DNA from: JACQGZ01 sp036004665
GTDB taxonomy: Bacteria; Sysuimicrobiota; Sysuimicrobiia; Sysuimicrobiales; Humicultoraceae
Assembly: GCA_036004665.1 (NCBI GenBank)
Contig: DASYRG010000029.1
Coordinates: 1-64,000 of the forward strand
Direction: 5' to 3'
Length of the DNA: 64,000 nucleotides
Positions 49,281 through 58,718 of the stretch are shown here, one piece after another (within the stretch, counting starts at the first letter, position 1; each line of letters opens with the position of its first letter). Below the pieces are notes generated by a model, which made no database searches, was not told the DNA's origin, and saw only the letters and a list, made by a program, of their open reading frames with translations. The position numbers were made by a program, and so were the translations under genes.

Positions 49281-50771
49281 TTGAAGAAGTTCCTCGCACT
49301 TGGCATCGCAGCAGTGCTTTCGCTTGCGGTCGCCGCCCCTGCCTTCGCCCAGCCATTCGCCGACGTCGACGCCCTGCACTGGGCGTTCGACGCGATCGTC
49401 GAGCTGGCCGCGAAGGGCATCATCGAAGGCTATCCCGACGGGACCTTCAAGGGCGACCGGGCAATGACCCGTTACGAGATGGCGATGGTCGCATCCAGGC
49501 TCCTCGCCCGGATCGAAGCCATCAAGATCCCACCCCCTCCAAAGATCCCACCGCCCGAAGTGACGCGCGCCGACATCGACCGCCTGACGCGGCTCCTCAA
49601 CGAGTTCCGCGCAGAGCTGTCTGCCCTCGGCGTCCGCATCACGGCGTTGGAGGAGGAACTTGCGGCGCTCCGCGCACGCGTGGACAACACCTTCATCACC
49701 GGGAACTGGACCTACGTCTACGTCACCGGTGGGGGGTTTACCACGGGCACGCCCGAAGTGCAGCGGAACCGCATCCGGCTGAACATCCGGGGCCGGCTCT
49801 CCCCTGAGTTCCAGGTCTTCCTGCGCGCCCGGTGGAACTCCCTCTACACCTTCTCCGGCTTCTCGGGCTGCACCACTGGGCACTGCGCTGTCACCGACTT
49901 CGACCGGCTGCGCGGCGACTGGGCCTCGCCGTGGTTTGGCATGGTCTGGTCCGTCGGCCGCGAGTACTGGCAGTTGGGCCCGCTCGGCCACCTGCTCTTC
50001 GCCGAGACTTCTCGCGAAGGCATGCGGGTCACCGGGGGGTTCGGCGGAATCAACTGGACGGTCCTCGGCTTCTGGAACAGCGGCGGCGCCGGCTCCAAGA
50101 CCTACGGCGTCCGCGTCGAACTCCCATCCTTCGCCGGCTGGACGTTCGGCGTCAACTACCGCCAGGACCGGAACAACCTCGACACATCGGACCCGCTCGG
50201 CAACGGCACCGGGTTCGGCTTCGACTGGAGCGGCAGCTTCATGGGCGGCTTTACGTTCTCGGGTGAGTACGCCAGCTGGAATCCCGTGGGCGGCTGCCCA
50301 GACACGGTTGACCCGGGCGACGGCTGCACCACGCTCTTCGCCAAGCTCTCGATCAACCTCGGCCAGTTCGTCGGCGCCAGCCAGTTTGCGCCGATGCTCA
50401 GCATCTACTATAGGGACTTCCGGCAGGGCTTCGTGGCGACCGCAGGCACCTGCGGCGCGACCACCTGCTCGGACCACGCCTTCCTGGCCCAGGGCAACTG
50501 GCTCTTCTACACGCTCCTATTCGGGGGTCAGTTCTGGGGCGCGGACCTGTCCCTGCAGCTCTCCTCCCGGCTCTCGGGACTCGTTGCCTATGAGACCGGC
50601 ACGGTCTACGGCATCGCCGACACCACGACCAACGGCCTTCTGGCCAGGGCCGTCTACACCCTTTCCAGGAACGCCACCGCCGAAGTGGAGTACGGTCGGC
50701 AGGTGATCACCACTTCCGGGGTCTCCACCACCATCAGTGGCGCGGCGTTCCGCGTCTTCTTCAGCTGGTAG
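49281..50771 (+). CDS. SLH-domain outer membrane porin
   Basis: A 496-residue protein: a signal peptide (about 1-23, APAFA-QP), a single SLH domain (about 24-75: FADVDALHWAFDAIVELAAK, GIIEGYPDGTFKGDRAMTRY, EMAMVASRLL), a Pro-rich link, a coiled-coil (about 95-135) and a ~350-residue beta-barrel ending VFFSW. This matches the cell-wall-anchored porins of Deinococcota, Cyanobacteria and other diderm Terrabacteria, which tether the outer membrane to peptidoglycan-linked polymer. The start is TTG 49281 with AAGGGGGG upstream. A terminator follows. Confidence 0.92.
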   Translation: MKKFLALGIAAVLSLAVAAPAFAQPFADVDALHWAFDAIVELAAKGIIEGYPDGTFKGDRAMTRYEMAMVASRLLARIEAIKIPPPPKIPPPEVTRADIDRLTRLLNEFRAELSALGVRITALEEELAALRARVDNTFITGNWTYVYVTGGGFTTGTPEVQRNRIRLNIRGRLSPEFQVFLRARWNSLYTFSGFSGCTTGHCAVTDFDRLRGDWASPWFGMVWSVGREYWQLGPLGHLLFAETSREGMRVTGGFGGINWTVLGFWNSGGAGSKTYGVRVELPSFAGWTFGVNYRQDRNNLDTSDPLGNGTGFGFDWSGSFMGGFTFSGEYASWNPVGGCPDTVDPGDGCTTLFAKLSINLGQFVGASQFAPMLSIYYRDFRQGFVATAGTCGATTCSDHAFLAQGNWLFYTLLFGGQFWGADLSLQLSSRLSGLVAYETGTVYGIADTTTNGLLARAVYTLSRNATAEVEYGRQVITTSGVSTTISGAAFRVFFSW

Positions 50772-50784
50772 CAGTCGCAGGACG

Positions 50785-50824
50785 GAAGGGCCCGGGGGTT
50801 ATCCTCCGGGCCCTTCTCGTTTTC
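50785..50824 (+). terminator. Intrinsic terminator of the porin gene
   Basis: GAAGGGCCCGGGGG (50785-50798) pairs with CCTCCGGGCCCTTC (50803-50816), 14 pairs with one G-U and a TTAT loop, followed by TCGTTTTCG. It begins 14 bp after the porin stop. Confidence 0.85.
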
Positions 50825-50912
50825 GCGAGGTACGTGCGCAGCACGGTCCCACGCTCCGCCGGGCTGGAGTACAATACACTCACACCATCCGGATGACAGA
50901 CCGAGGTGCGAC

Positions 50913-51179
50913 GTGAAGATCACGCTATTCGTGCTGCTGGCGGTGACGATCGCGCAGCTCCCGTCCTGCAGTATCACCGGCTCCGATACTATCGTCGGCT
51001 ACGTCGAGGAAAAGATACGACTGCCCCTGGATGTCGGCGGCGGGACCAAACCGTTCATCCTCATCGGCGGGACGGATTACGAGGTGCCGATGGACTTCTG
51101 GCTGCAGGTCCGCGTCGGCGACCTGGTCAGGCGCGAGAACGGGATCTGGACGATCGTCAGGAGGTCCGGCACCCCCTAG
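50913..51179 (+). CDS. Small predicted lipoprotein
   Basis: An 88-residue product with an N-terminal hydrophobic stretch and a possible lipobox LPSC (cysteine at about 19). A beta-rich domain follows (IVGYVEEKIRLPLDVGGGTK, VGDLVRRENGIWTIVRR) like a short OB- or SH3-type module. No family is recognised. GTG 50913 has GAGGTG just upstream, and TACAAT at 50870-50875 is a possible -10. It stands alone between the porin terminator and hpt. Confidence 0.6.
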   Translation: MKITLFVLLAVTIAQLPSCSITGSDTIVGYVEEKIRLPLDVGGGTKPFILIGGTDYEVPMDFWLQVRVGDLVRRENGIWTIVRRSGTP

Positions 51180-51247
51180 GGCCGGCGCCTGATCTGTCCC
51201 CACCCCGCCCCTTGGCGGGGTTATCCGACCTGCCGGGCGGAGGGGCC

Positions 51248-51790
51248 GTGGGGCTGATCGATGACGTCGACGAAATCCTGATCCCCGAGCGGGCAATTGT
51301 GGCCCGCGTCGGGGAGCTCGGCCAGGCGATCTCCCGCGACTACGACGGCAAGGAGCCCCTGCTCGTCGGCATCCTCATCGGCGCCTTCGTCTTCCTCTCG
51401 GACCTGCTCCGCCAGATCAGCATCCCCTGCCAGATCGACTTCATGGCCACTTCCTCCTACGGGGAGGCCACTGAGAGCTCGGGGATCGTGCGCATCCTCA
51501 AAGACCTGGACCAGTCCATCGAGGGCCGCCACGTTCTGATCGTGGACGACATCATCGACACCGGCCTGACCATGGACTACCTGCTGGAGACGCTGAAGGC
51601 GCGTTATCCTGCGTCGCTGCGCGTCTGCGCGCTGCTGGACAAACTCCCCCGGCGACGCCGCGAGGTCCGCATCGACTACCGCGGCTTTGAGATCCCCGAC
51701 AAGTTCGTGGTCGGCTACGGGCTCGACTATGCCGGTCGGTACCGCAACGTGCCCTTCGTCTGCGTGCTGAAACCGGAGATCTACAGCTAG
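51248..51790 (+). CDS. hpt: Hypoxanthine phosphoribosyltransferase
   Basis: A purine salvage enzyme converting hypoxanthine or guanine plus PRPP to IMP or GMP. The 180-residue protein has PLLVGILIGAFVFLSDLLRQ, the flexible-loop segment MATSSYGEATESSG and the PRPP loop VLIVDDIIDTGLTM (about 97-110), then DKFVVGYGLDYAGRYRN. I start at GTG 51248 with GGCGGAGGGG upstream. It groups with guaB3 and guaA directly downstream. Confidence 0.94.
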   Translation: MGLIDDVDEILIPERAIVARVGELGQAISRDYDGKEPLLVGILIGAFVFLSDLLRQISIPCQIDFMATSSYGEATESSGIVRILKDLDQSIEGRHVLIVDDIIDTGLTMDYLLETLKARYPASLRVCALLDKLPRRRREVRIDYRGFEIPDKFVVGYGLDYAGRYRNVPFVCVLKPEIYS

Positions 51791-51855
51791 CGATGCCTTC
51801 CCTCGGCTGCTAGCGATGCCTTCCCTCGGCTGCTAACGATGCCTTCCCTCGGCCG
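51787..51855 (+). repeat. Three 23-bp tandem copies of the guaB3 translation start
   Basis: Copies lie at 51787-51809, 51810-51832 and 51833-51855. Copies 1 and 2 are identical; copy 3 has two changes. Each contains ATGCCTTCCCTCGGC, with ATGs at 51793, 51816 and 51839 in three different frames. The first two encode MPSLGC followed by a stop. Only the third opens guaB3. The first copy includes the hpt stop. Confidence 0.95.
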
Positions 51856-52996
51856 GCAGCGCACCGCCCGCCGCACCTACGGGTTGGATGAGATCGCCCT
51901 CGCCCCCGCCGCCTCGACGATCGACCCGGAGGACGTCGACATCGGCTGGCGGGTCGGGTCCCTCGCCTTCGCGCTGCCCTTCCTGGGCGCGGCGATGGAC
52001 AGCGTGGTCGACGTAGGCACCGCCGTGCTCCTGGGAGGGCTGGGGGCCGCCGGTGTACTGAATCTCGAGGGGATTCAGACCCGGCATCGCGATCCCGACG
52101 CCGCGCTCGAGGCGGTCGCCGCGGCCTCTGCCGGTGAGGTCGTCGCCCTGCTGCGGGAGATCTATCGCGCGCCGGTCCAGGAGGAGCTGGTGGCCGCGCG
52201 CATCGCGGCGATCAAGGCCGCGGGGGTACCCACGCTGGTCGCCGTCACGCCCGCCCGCGCCGCCCGTCTCGCTCCGGTGGCTGCGGAGACCGGAGCAGAC
52301 GCGCTGCTGGTCCAGTCCACCGTCAGTAGCGACCGACACCGCAGCCGGCGCGGCGACGTCCTCTCGATCGCCGACCTCATCCGCAGCCTCGAGCTGCCGG
52401 TGCTCGCGGGCAACTGCGCCACCTACGATGGAGCACGTGACCTCCTGGAGGCAGGGGCAGCCGCGGTCTTCGTCGGGGTGGGACCGGGCGCCGCCTGCAC
52501 AAGCCGGCGGGTCCTGGGGGTGGGGGTGCCGCAGGCCACGGCCATCGCCGACGCCGCCGCGGCGCGGGATGACTTCCGCCGCCGCACCGGACGGTACATA
52601 CCACTGGTGGCGGACGGAGGGATCGCAGTGGGCGGCGACGCGGCCAAGGCCGTCGCGCTGGGCGCCGACGCCGTGATGCTGGGGAGCGCGCTGGCCCGCG
52701 CCGAGGAGGCGCCGGGGCGCGGCTTCCACTGGGGGATGGCCACCCCCCATCTGGCCCTACCGCGCGGCACGCGGATCCGCACCGCCGGAGGAGGGACGCT
52801 CGAGCAGGTCTTAATCGGCCCGGCTCAGACCGACGACGGCAGCCAGAACCTGGCGGGGGCGCTGCGGCTGGCGATGGGACTCTGCGGCGCTGCCACCATC
52901 GCCGAGATGCACGAGGTGGAGATCCTGCTGGCCCCGGCGATCGGCCGCGAGGGCAAACGGGCGCAGATCACTCAGGGCGTGGGAGAGGGACGCTGA
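51839..52996 (+). CDS. guaB3: GuaB3-family IMP dehydrogenase-related protein
   Basis: A 385-residue TIM-barrel protein of the GuaB3 group, with no CBS domains. The active-site loop reads GVGPGAACTSRRVLGVGVPQ with the cysteine at about 220. VADGGIAVGGDAAKAVALGA and DAVMLGSALA form the phosphate site, and the N-terminal RRTYGLDEIALAPA is typical. Members act as IMP dehydrogenase or GMP reductase; which applies is not decided by sequence here. It overlaps guaA by one base. Confidence 0.9.
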   Translation: MPSLGRQRTARRTYGLDEIALAPAASTIDPEDVDIGWRVGSLAFALPFLGAAMDSVVDVGTAVLLGGLGAAGVLNLEGIQTRHRDPDAALEAVAAASAGEVVALLREIYRAPVQEELVAARIAAIKAAGVPTLVAVTPARAARLAPVAAETGADALLVQSTVSSDRHRSRRGDVLSIADLIRSLELPVLAGNCATYDGARDLLEAGAAAVFVGVGPGAACTSRRVLGVGVPQATAIADAAAARDDFRRRTGRYIPLVADGGIAVGGDAAKAVALGADAVMLGSALARAEEAPGRGFHWGMATPHLALPRGTRIRTAGGGTLEQVLIGPAQTDDGSQNLAGALRLAMGLCGAATIAEMHEVEILLAPAIGREGKRAQITQGVGEGR

Positions 52997-54588
52997 TGGT
53001 GCTGGAGGCGCGCCGCGCGGCCCCGTACGAAGCCGAGGAGCCGCCGCCCGGCGCGTCCGCGCACGAGGTGGTTCTCGTCCTGGACTTCGGCGCGCAGTAC
53101 GCGCAGCTGATCGCGCGCCGCATCCGGGAAAGCCGCGTGAAGAGCCTGATCCTTCCCTTCGATGCGCCGCTCGCCGATGTGCGCGCCCTGGCGCCGCGCG
53201 GTCTGGTACTGTCGGGGGGACCGGCCAGCGTCTACGAGCCGGGCGCGCCGCGCCCCGACCCTGCCCTCTTCGAGCTGGGCATCCCCGTGCTGGGCATCTG
53301 CTACGGGATGCAGGCGATGTCCCACCTGCTGGGCGGAGAGACGGGACCGGCAGAGCGCCGCGAGTACGGCCGGACGCGCCTCTTCGTGGACGAGCCCGCC
53401 CCGCTCTTCGTCGGGTTGGAGGAACGCCTGACCTGTTGGATGAGCCATGGGGATGCCGTCCTCCGCCTGCCTCCGGGGTTTGTGCCGCTGGCCCATACCG
53501 ACGCCGGCAGCGTGGCCGCGGCAGGGGATCCGGTCCGCCGTCTGTATGGCCTGCAGTTTCACCCCGAGGTCTCTCACACCCCCTGGGGAGGAGAGGTGCT
53601 GCGCGCTTTCCTCTATGGGGTGTGCGGATGCCGTCCCACCTGGACCATGGCCTCCGTGCTCGACCGCGCGGTGGCAGAGATTCGGAGCGCCGCCGCCGGG
53701 GGCAGAGCGCTTGTTGCCCTCTCCGGCGGCATCGATTCGGCCACCGCCGCCGCCCTGGCTCATCGCGCCGTCGGCGACAGGCTGACCGCCATCTTCGTCG
53801 ATCACGGCCTGCTGCGGGCGGGCGAGGCGGAGCAGGTCGTCGCCACGTTCCGGGACCAGCTCGGCCTGCCGTTGGTGCACGTGGAGGCCGCGGCCCGCTT
53901 CCTCGGGCGGCTGCGCGGGGTCGTCGATCCCGAAGCGAAGCGCCGCGCCATCGGCGAGGAGTTCATTCGCATCTTCGAAGAGGAGGCGGCGCGTCTGGGC
54001 GAGGTGGACCTGCTCGTCCAGGGGACGCTCTACCCCGACGTGATCGAGAGCGGCACCCGCACCGCCGCGCGCATCAAGACGCATCACAACGTCGGAGGTC
54101 TCCCCGAACGGATGCGGCTGCGCCTGGCCGAGCCGCTGCGCGATCTCTTCAAGGATGAAGTGCGCGAGATCGCCCGCGCCCTCGCCCTCCCCGACCCCAT
54201 CATCGAGCGCCACCCCTTTCCCGGCCCCGGGCTGGCCATCCGGGTGGTGGGGGAGGTGACCCCGGAGCGGCTGGCTCGCCTGCGCGCCGCCGATGCGATC
54301 GTGCGGGAAGAAGTGCTTGCCGCCGGTCTGCAGCGCGAGGTCTGGCAGGCCTTCGGCGTGCTTCTGCCCGTGGCCAGCGTCGGGGTCACGGGCGATGCGC
54401 GCACCTACGGCGAGGCGGTGGTGGTCCGCGCGGTGACCAGCGAGGACGGCATGACCGCGGATTGGGCCCGCCTGCCTGACGAGCTGTTGGAGCAGCTGGC
54501 CAGCCGGATCACGAGAGAAGTGCCCGGCATCGCGCGCGTTCTCTATGACATCACGAGCAAACCGCCGGCGACGATCGAGTGGGAGTAG
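52996..54588 (+). CDS. guaA: GMP synthase (glutamine-hydrolysing)
   Basis: Converts XMP to GMP. A 530-residue protein: class I glutamine amidotransferase (about 28-215) with the nucleophile C102 in GICYGMQAMSHLLGG and the His-Glu pair in QFHPEVSHTPWG; an ATP pyrophosphatase domain with ALSGGIDSATAAALAH (about 240-255); and a C-terminal dimerisation domain with HHNVGGLPERMRL and PFPGPGLAIRV. About 25 extra N-terminal residues precede VLVLDFGAQYAQLIARRIRE. It follows guaB3 directly. Confidence 0.97.
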   Translation: MVLEARRAAPYEAEEPPPGASAHEVVLVLDFGAQYAQLIARRIRESRVKSLILPFDAPLADVRALAPRGLVLSGGPASVYEPGAPRPDPALFELGIPVLGICYGMQAMSHLLGGETGPAERREYGRTRLFVDEPAPLFVGLEERLTCWMSHGDAVLRLPPGFVPLAHTDAGSVAAAGDPVRRLYGLQFHPEVSHTPWGGEVLRAFLYGVCGCRPTWTMASVLDRAVAEIRSAAAGGRALVALSGGIDSATAAALAHRAVGDRLTAIFVDHGLLRAGEAEQVVATFRDQLGLPLVHVEAAARFLGRLRGVVDPEAKRRAIGEEFIRIFEEEAARLGEVDLLVQGTLYPDVIESGTRTAARIKTHHNVGGLPERMRLRLAEPLRDLFKDEVREIARALALPDPIIERHPFPGPGLAIRVVGEVTPERLARLRAADAIVREEVLAAGLQREVWQAFGVLLPVASVGVTGDARTYGEAVVVRAVTSEDGMTADWARLPDELLEQLASRITREVPGIARVLYDITSKPPATIEWE

Positions 54589-54595
54589 GGGCGTT

Positions 54596-56767
54596 ATGCA
54601 GTATTCTCCTCCTAAGATGTCAATGACCGCCGACCCTCTTGCCGATCTCAATCCCGCCCAGCGCGAGGCCGTGGAACACCCCGGCGGGCCGATGCTCATC
54701 CTGGCCGGGGCGGGCTCGGGCAAGACGCGCGTGCTCGCCTACCGCATCGCCCACCTGATCCGAGAACGGGGGATCCCGCCGCGGCGGATCCTGGCGGTGA
54801 CCTTCACCAACAAGGCCGCCAACGAGATGCGCGGCCGGGTGGACCGCCTCCTTGGCGGTCCGGTGGCGCGGGGGCTGTGGATCGGGACCTTCCATGCCAT
54901 CTGCGGCCGCATCCTGCGCGTCCACGGTGAGCGCGTGGGCGTACCGCGCAACTACGTCATCTACGACACCGAAGACCAGCGCGGCGTGCTGCGCGAGGTG
55001 CTGGCGGACCTGAGCCTGGACGACCGCCGTTTCCCCCCGGAGGTCGTGCACGCCATGATCGGACGGGCGAAAGACGAGGGGCTGGGCCCCCCCGAGTACG
55101 CCGCGGCCGCGGAGAACTTCTACACCGAGACGGTCGCCAGCGCCTATCGTGTCTACCAAGAGATGCTGCGCCAGCGCGGGGCGCTAGACTTCGACGACAT
55201 CCTGATGGAGACGCTCACCCTCTTCGTCGAAGCCCCGGAGGTGCTCGCCGAGTACCAGGACCGCTTCTTACATGTGCTGGTGGACGAGTACCAGGACACT
55301 AACCGCGTACAGTTCCGCCTCGTCGCGGCGGTCGCGGGCCGCCACCGCAACCTGTCCTGCGTCGGGGACGACGACCAGTCGATCTACCGGTTCAGAGGCG
55401 CGGACATCCGGAACATTCTCGAGTTCGAGCAGGCTTTTCCCGACGCCACGATCTTCAAGCTGGAGCAGAACTACCGCTCCACCAAGTCCATTCTCGCCGC
55501 GGCGGGCGCGGTGATCGGCCACAACCCGCACCGGCACACCAAGGCACTCTGGACGGAAAATCCGCAGGGCCAGCCGCTGCAGGTGTACGAGGCGTTCGAC
55601 GGGCACGACGAGGCCCGTTTCGTCGTTGATTCGATCCGGCGTTTCCACGGGGACGGCCACCCCTACCGCGAGACGGTGGTGCTCTACCGCACCAACGCCC
55701 AATCCCGTCTCTTCGAGGAGCAGCTGCTGCGGGCGGGGATTCCCTACCAGGTCGTCGGCGGCGTGCGCTTCTATGAGCGCAAGGAGGTCAAGGACGTCCT
55801 GGCCTACCTGCGGCTCGCCCAGACTCCGCAGGACACGGCCAGCCTGCGCCGGGCGGTGGCGACTCCCCGGCGGGGCATCGGCGAGATCACCCTGGGCCGG
55901 CTGGAGGCCTTCGCCGGCTCGCGCGGGATCACCGTGCTGGACGCGATGGCCCACCCCGACGCCATCGCGGAGGTGCCGCGGGCCGCCAGCCGCGCGGTGG
56001 GAGACTTCGCCGGGCTGATCGAGCGGATCCGCGACCGCGCCGCCCGCGTGCGCGTCTCCGACCTGATCGAGCAGACGATCGCCCATACGGGCTATCAGGA
56101 GATGCTGGAGCGCGAGGGGAGCGAAGAGGCCTACTCCCGGCTGGAGAACCTGCGCGAGATGGTCACGGTGGCGCAGGAGTTCGAGGAGCTGACCGGAGAG
56201 GAATCGCTGGAGGCCTTCCTGCAGCACCTCGCCCTCATCACCGACGTGGACACCTGGCAGGAGCAGGCCGATCGGGTCACCCTGATGACGCTGCACAGCG
56301 CCAAAGGGCTGGAATTCCCGATCGTCTTCCTGGCCGGGCTGGAGGAGGGGCTCTTCCCCCACGCGCGCACCATCGAGGAGGAAGGCGGCCTGGAGGAGGA
56401 GCGCCGGCTCTGCTACGTGGGCATGACCCGCGCCAAGGAGCGGCTCTACGTCAGCTACGCCCGGCAGCGTATGATCTTCGGCGTGATCCATCCTGCCGTG
56501 CCCTCGCGCTTCGTCGACGAGATGCCGCAGGCCCTGCTCGCCCCGGCGGTGGCGCCCGCGCAGCCACTCGGGTCTGCTCCCGACGGCGATCGAGACGTGC
56601 CCGTTCCCCCGGTGGGGGCGCAGGTGCGCCATGCTCGCTTCGGGGAGGGGCGCGTGCTGGAGGTGGAGGGGGAGGGCGTCCGGGCGGTGGTGACCGTGCA
56701 GTTTTCGATCGGGGTGAAGCGGCTGGCCCTCGGGTATGCGCCGCTGGAAACCCTACCGGCGGGGTGA
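54596..56767 (+). CDS. pcrA: UvrD/PcrA-type ATP-dependent DNA helicase
   Basis: A 723-residue superfamily 1A helicase. Motif I is LAGAGSGKTRVLAYRI (37-52), Ia is VTFTNKAANEMRGRV, motif II is LVDEYQDTNRVQF, III is CVGDDDQSIYRFRGADI, IV is EQNYRST, V is TLMTLHSAKGLEFPIVFLAG and VI is RRLCYVGMTRAKERLYVSYA. The C-terminus has the Tudor-like VGAQVRHARFGEGRVLEVEG. It acts in repair and plasmid or fork processing. ATG 54596 has GGAGTAGGGG upstream. Confidence 0.95.
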   Translation: MQYSPPKMSMTADPLADLNPAQREAVEHPGGPMLILAGAGSGKTRVLAYRIAHLIRERGIPPRRILAVTFTNKAANEMRGRVDRLLGGPVARGLWIGTFHAICGRILRVHGERVGVPRNYVIYDTEDQRGVLREVLADLSLDDRRFPPEVVHAMIGRAKDEGLGPPEYAAAAENFYTETVASAYRVYQEMLRQRGALDFDDILMETLTLFVEAPEVLAEYQDRFLHVLVDEYQDTNRVQFRLVAAVAGRHRNLSCVGDDDQSIYRFRGADIRNILEFEQAFPDATIFKLEQNYRSTKSILAAAGAVIGHNPHRHTKALWTENPQGQPLQVYEAFDGHDEARFVVDSIRRFHGDGHPYRETVVLYRTNAQSRLFEEQLLRAGIPYQVVGGVRFYERKEVKDVLAYLRLAQTPQDTASLRRAVATPRRGIGEITLGRLEAFAGSRGITVLDAMAHPDAIAEVPRAASRAVGDFAGLIERIRDRAARVRVSDLIEQTIAHTGYQEMLEREGSEEAYSRLENLREMVTVAQEFEELTGEESLEAFLQHLALITDVDTWQEQADRVTLMTLHSAKGLEFPIVFLAGLEEGLFPHARTIEEEGGLEEERRLCYVGMTRAKERLYVSYARQRMIFGVIHPAVPSRFVDEMPQALLAPAVAPAQPLGSAPDGDRDVPVPPVGAQVRHARFGEGRVLEVEGEGVRAVVTVQFSIGVKRLALGYAPLETLPAG

Positions 56768-56930
56768 CCGTTCCAGAAGGGGGATTGGGCGGCCAGACGC
56801 GAATCCAGAAACGAATAAGGACACACTTACGAAATCGTGACAAACCTATGATACGGCTCTGCGGCAAGGAATGTGCACGGTCGGCCATCCGCGCTGCGGC
56901 GGTGGCCGCGAAACCAGCAAGGAGGGATCC

Positions 56931-58673
56931 ATGAGACGCATCGTCGTCAGCGCGGTCGCGGCCATCCTGCTCGTGGCAGTGGTCGCGCTGGCCGCCCAGC
57001 AGAAGTTCACCCTGCCCGGCATTCCCAACCCGGACGTCGCCACTTATGCACCCGAGATCGGTAAGTACGGCGGAACCTATGTCACCTCCACGATCAGCGA
57101 CCCGCGCACCTTCAATGCCATCGTGTCGCAGGACACCGTGTCCAGTGCGGTCACCGACGTGATGTTCGATTCTTTGGTGGGCGAAAACTACATCACGGGA
57201 GAGATTGTGCCGGCGCTGGCTGAGTCCTGGACGGTGAGCCCCGATGGACGCACCTGGGTATTCACGCTGCGCCAGGGGGTGCAGTGGTCCGACGGCAAGC
57301 CGCTGACGATGGCGGATGTGCTCTTCAGCCTGAAGGCGATCTTCACTGAGGGTGTCGATAACAGCATCCGCAGTGTGCTCACCTTCGACGACAAACCCGT
57401 GCAGTATCGCGCCCTCGACAACCGGCGCATTCAGTTCAGGACGGAGCGGCCCATCGGGCTGTTCCTGCGGTTCATCGGGTTCAACGTCATGCCCGCGCAC
57501 AAGCTCGCCGACGTCCTCGCCAAGGGCGGCGCCGAATTCTCCAAGACCTGGGGGATCAACGTCAACCCGCGGGAGATGGTGGGCTCGGGGGCTTTCCTGC
57601 TGGCGCAGTACGTGCCCGGGCAGCGTATCGTCATGCTGCGCAACACCAACTACTACGTCGTGGACACGAAGGGGCAACGGCTGCCCTACCTGACCCGCTA
57701 CGTCATCCTAATCGTGCCCGGCTTGGAGCAGTCCCGCCTGAAGTTCCTGGCCAGGGAGACCGACGCGTATGCTGCGCGTGCGCGGGAGTTTGCGGAACTC
57801 AAGGCGCAGGAGCGGGCGGGGAACTTTACCATCTACGACGGGCCGGAGACGTTCAGCTCCGAGTTTGTCGTCTTCAATCAGAACCCCGCCGGCATCTCCG
57901 GGCCGAAGCTGGCCTGGTTCCAGGACGTGCGCTTCCGCCGCGCCCTCAACCACGCCATCGACCGGGCCACGATCTCCCAGCAGATCCACGCCGGCCGGTC
58001 AACGGCGGCATGGGGGCCGGTGAGCGTCGGCAACAAGCTCTACCATAACCCCAACCTGCCGCAGTACGCCTATAATCTCGACCGCGCACAGCAGCTGCTG
58101 GCCGAAGCGGGTTACCGGAAGGGGTCGGACGGGACGCTGCGCGACGCGCAGGGGAACATCGTCGAATTCGTCATTTCCACCAACGCCGGCAACCCCGACC
58201 GGGAGGCCATCGGCAACATTCTCCGTCAGGACTGGACGAAGCTGGGTATCCGCGTGACCTTCGCGCCCGAGTCCTTCCCCTCGCTGGTGGGCAAACTCAC
58301 CGGGACCTACAAATGGGACGCCATCGTCATCGGCCTGACCGGCGGGATCGAACCCGGCACCGGTCGCAACGTCTGGCTGACGACGGGCGACCTGCACATG
58401 TGGCGCCCCAACCAGTCCAGCCCCGCCACCGACTGGGAGCGGGAGGTGGACAACCTCTTCGAGCAGATCGCCCGAGAGGCGAATCAGGAGAAGCGCAAAG
58501 CGCTCTATTTCCGCTGGCAGCAGATCATCGCCGAGCAGGTGCCGATCGCCTACTTCGCCTACCCGAAGACCCAGCCGGCGGTCCGGAACACGATCGGCAA
58601 CGTGAAGATCGGGCTGCAGGGAGTGACCGGCACGTTGGAGACTCGCTACTACAAGGGCGTTCTCAGGCCCTAG
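56931..58673 (+). CDS. ABC transporter solute-binding protein, oligopeptide family (SBP5)
   Basis: A 580-residue exported protein with a signal peptide ending at ALAA-QQ (about 22). It shows the SBP_bac_5 pattern: ALAESWTVSPDGRTWVFTLR, VQWSDGKPLTMADVLFSLKA, WFQDVRFRRALNHAIDRATI and a C-terminal lobe. It binds peptides, opines or nickel-like ligands outside the cytoplasmic membrane; the ligand is not predictable. ATG 56931 has GGAGGG at ideal spacing. Two permeases follow; no ATPase genes appear in the window. Confidence 0.92.
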   Translation: MRRIVVSAVAAILLVAVVALAAQQKFTLPGIPNPDVATYAPEIGKYGGTYVTSTISDPRTFNAIVSQDTVSSAVTDVMFDSLVGENYITGEIVPALAESWTVSPDGRTWVFTLRQGVQWSDGKPLTMADVLFSLKAIFTEGVDNSIRSVLTFDDKPVQYRALDNRRIQFRTERPIGLFLRFIGFNVMPAHKLADVLAKGGAEFSKTWGINVNPREMVGSGAFLLAQYVPGQRIVMLRNTNYYVVDTKGQRLPYLTRYVILIVPGLEQSRLKFLARETDAYAARAREFAELKAQERAGNFTIYDGPETFSSEFVVFNQNPAGISGPKLAWFQDVRFRRALNHAIDRATISQQIHAGRSTAAWGPVSVGNKLYHNPNLPQYAYNLDRAQQLLAEAGYRKGSDGTLRDAQGNIVEFVISTNAGNPDREAIGNILRQDWTKLGIRVTFAPESFPSLVGKLTGTYKWDAIVIGLTGGIEPGTGRNVWLTTGDLHMWRPNQSSPATDWEREVDNLFEQIAREANQEKRKALYFRWQQIIAEQVPIAYFAYPKTQPAVRNTIGNVKIGLQGVTGTLETRYYKGVLRP

Positions 58674-58682
58674 AGGCGCAGG

Positions 58683-58704
58683 GGGGCGGGCGGGCGCCCG
58701 CCCC
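58683..58704 (+). other. Intercistronic GC hairpin between binding protein and permease
   Basis: GGGGCGGGC (58683-58691) pairs with GCCCGCCCC (58696-58704) around a GGGC tetraloop, in the 45-bp gap before the permease. It probably stabilises the binding-protein mRNA or attenuates read-through. A similar element sits in the same position of the second transporter (63206). Confidence 0.6.
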
Positions 58705-58718
58705 TTGGGCCGATCCGC

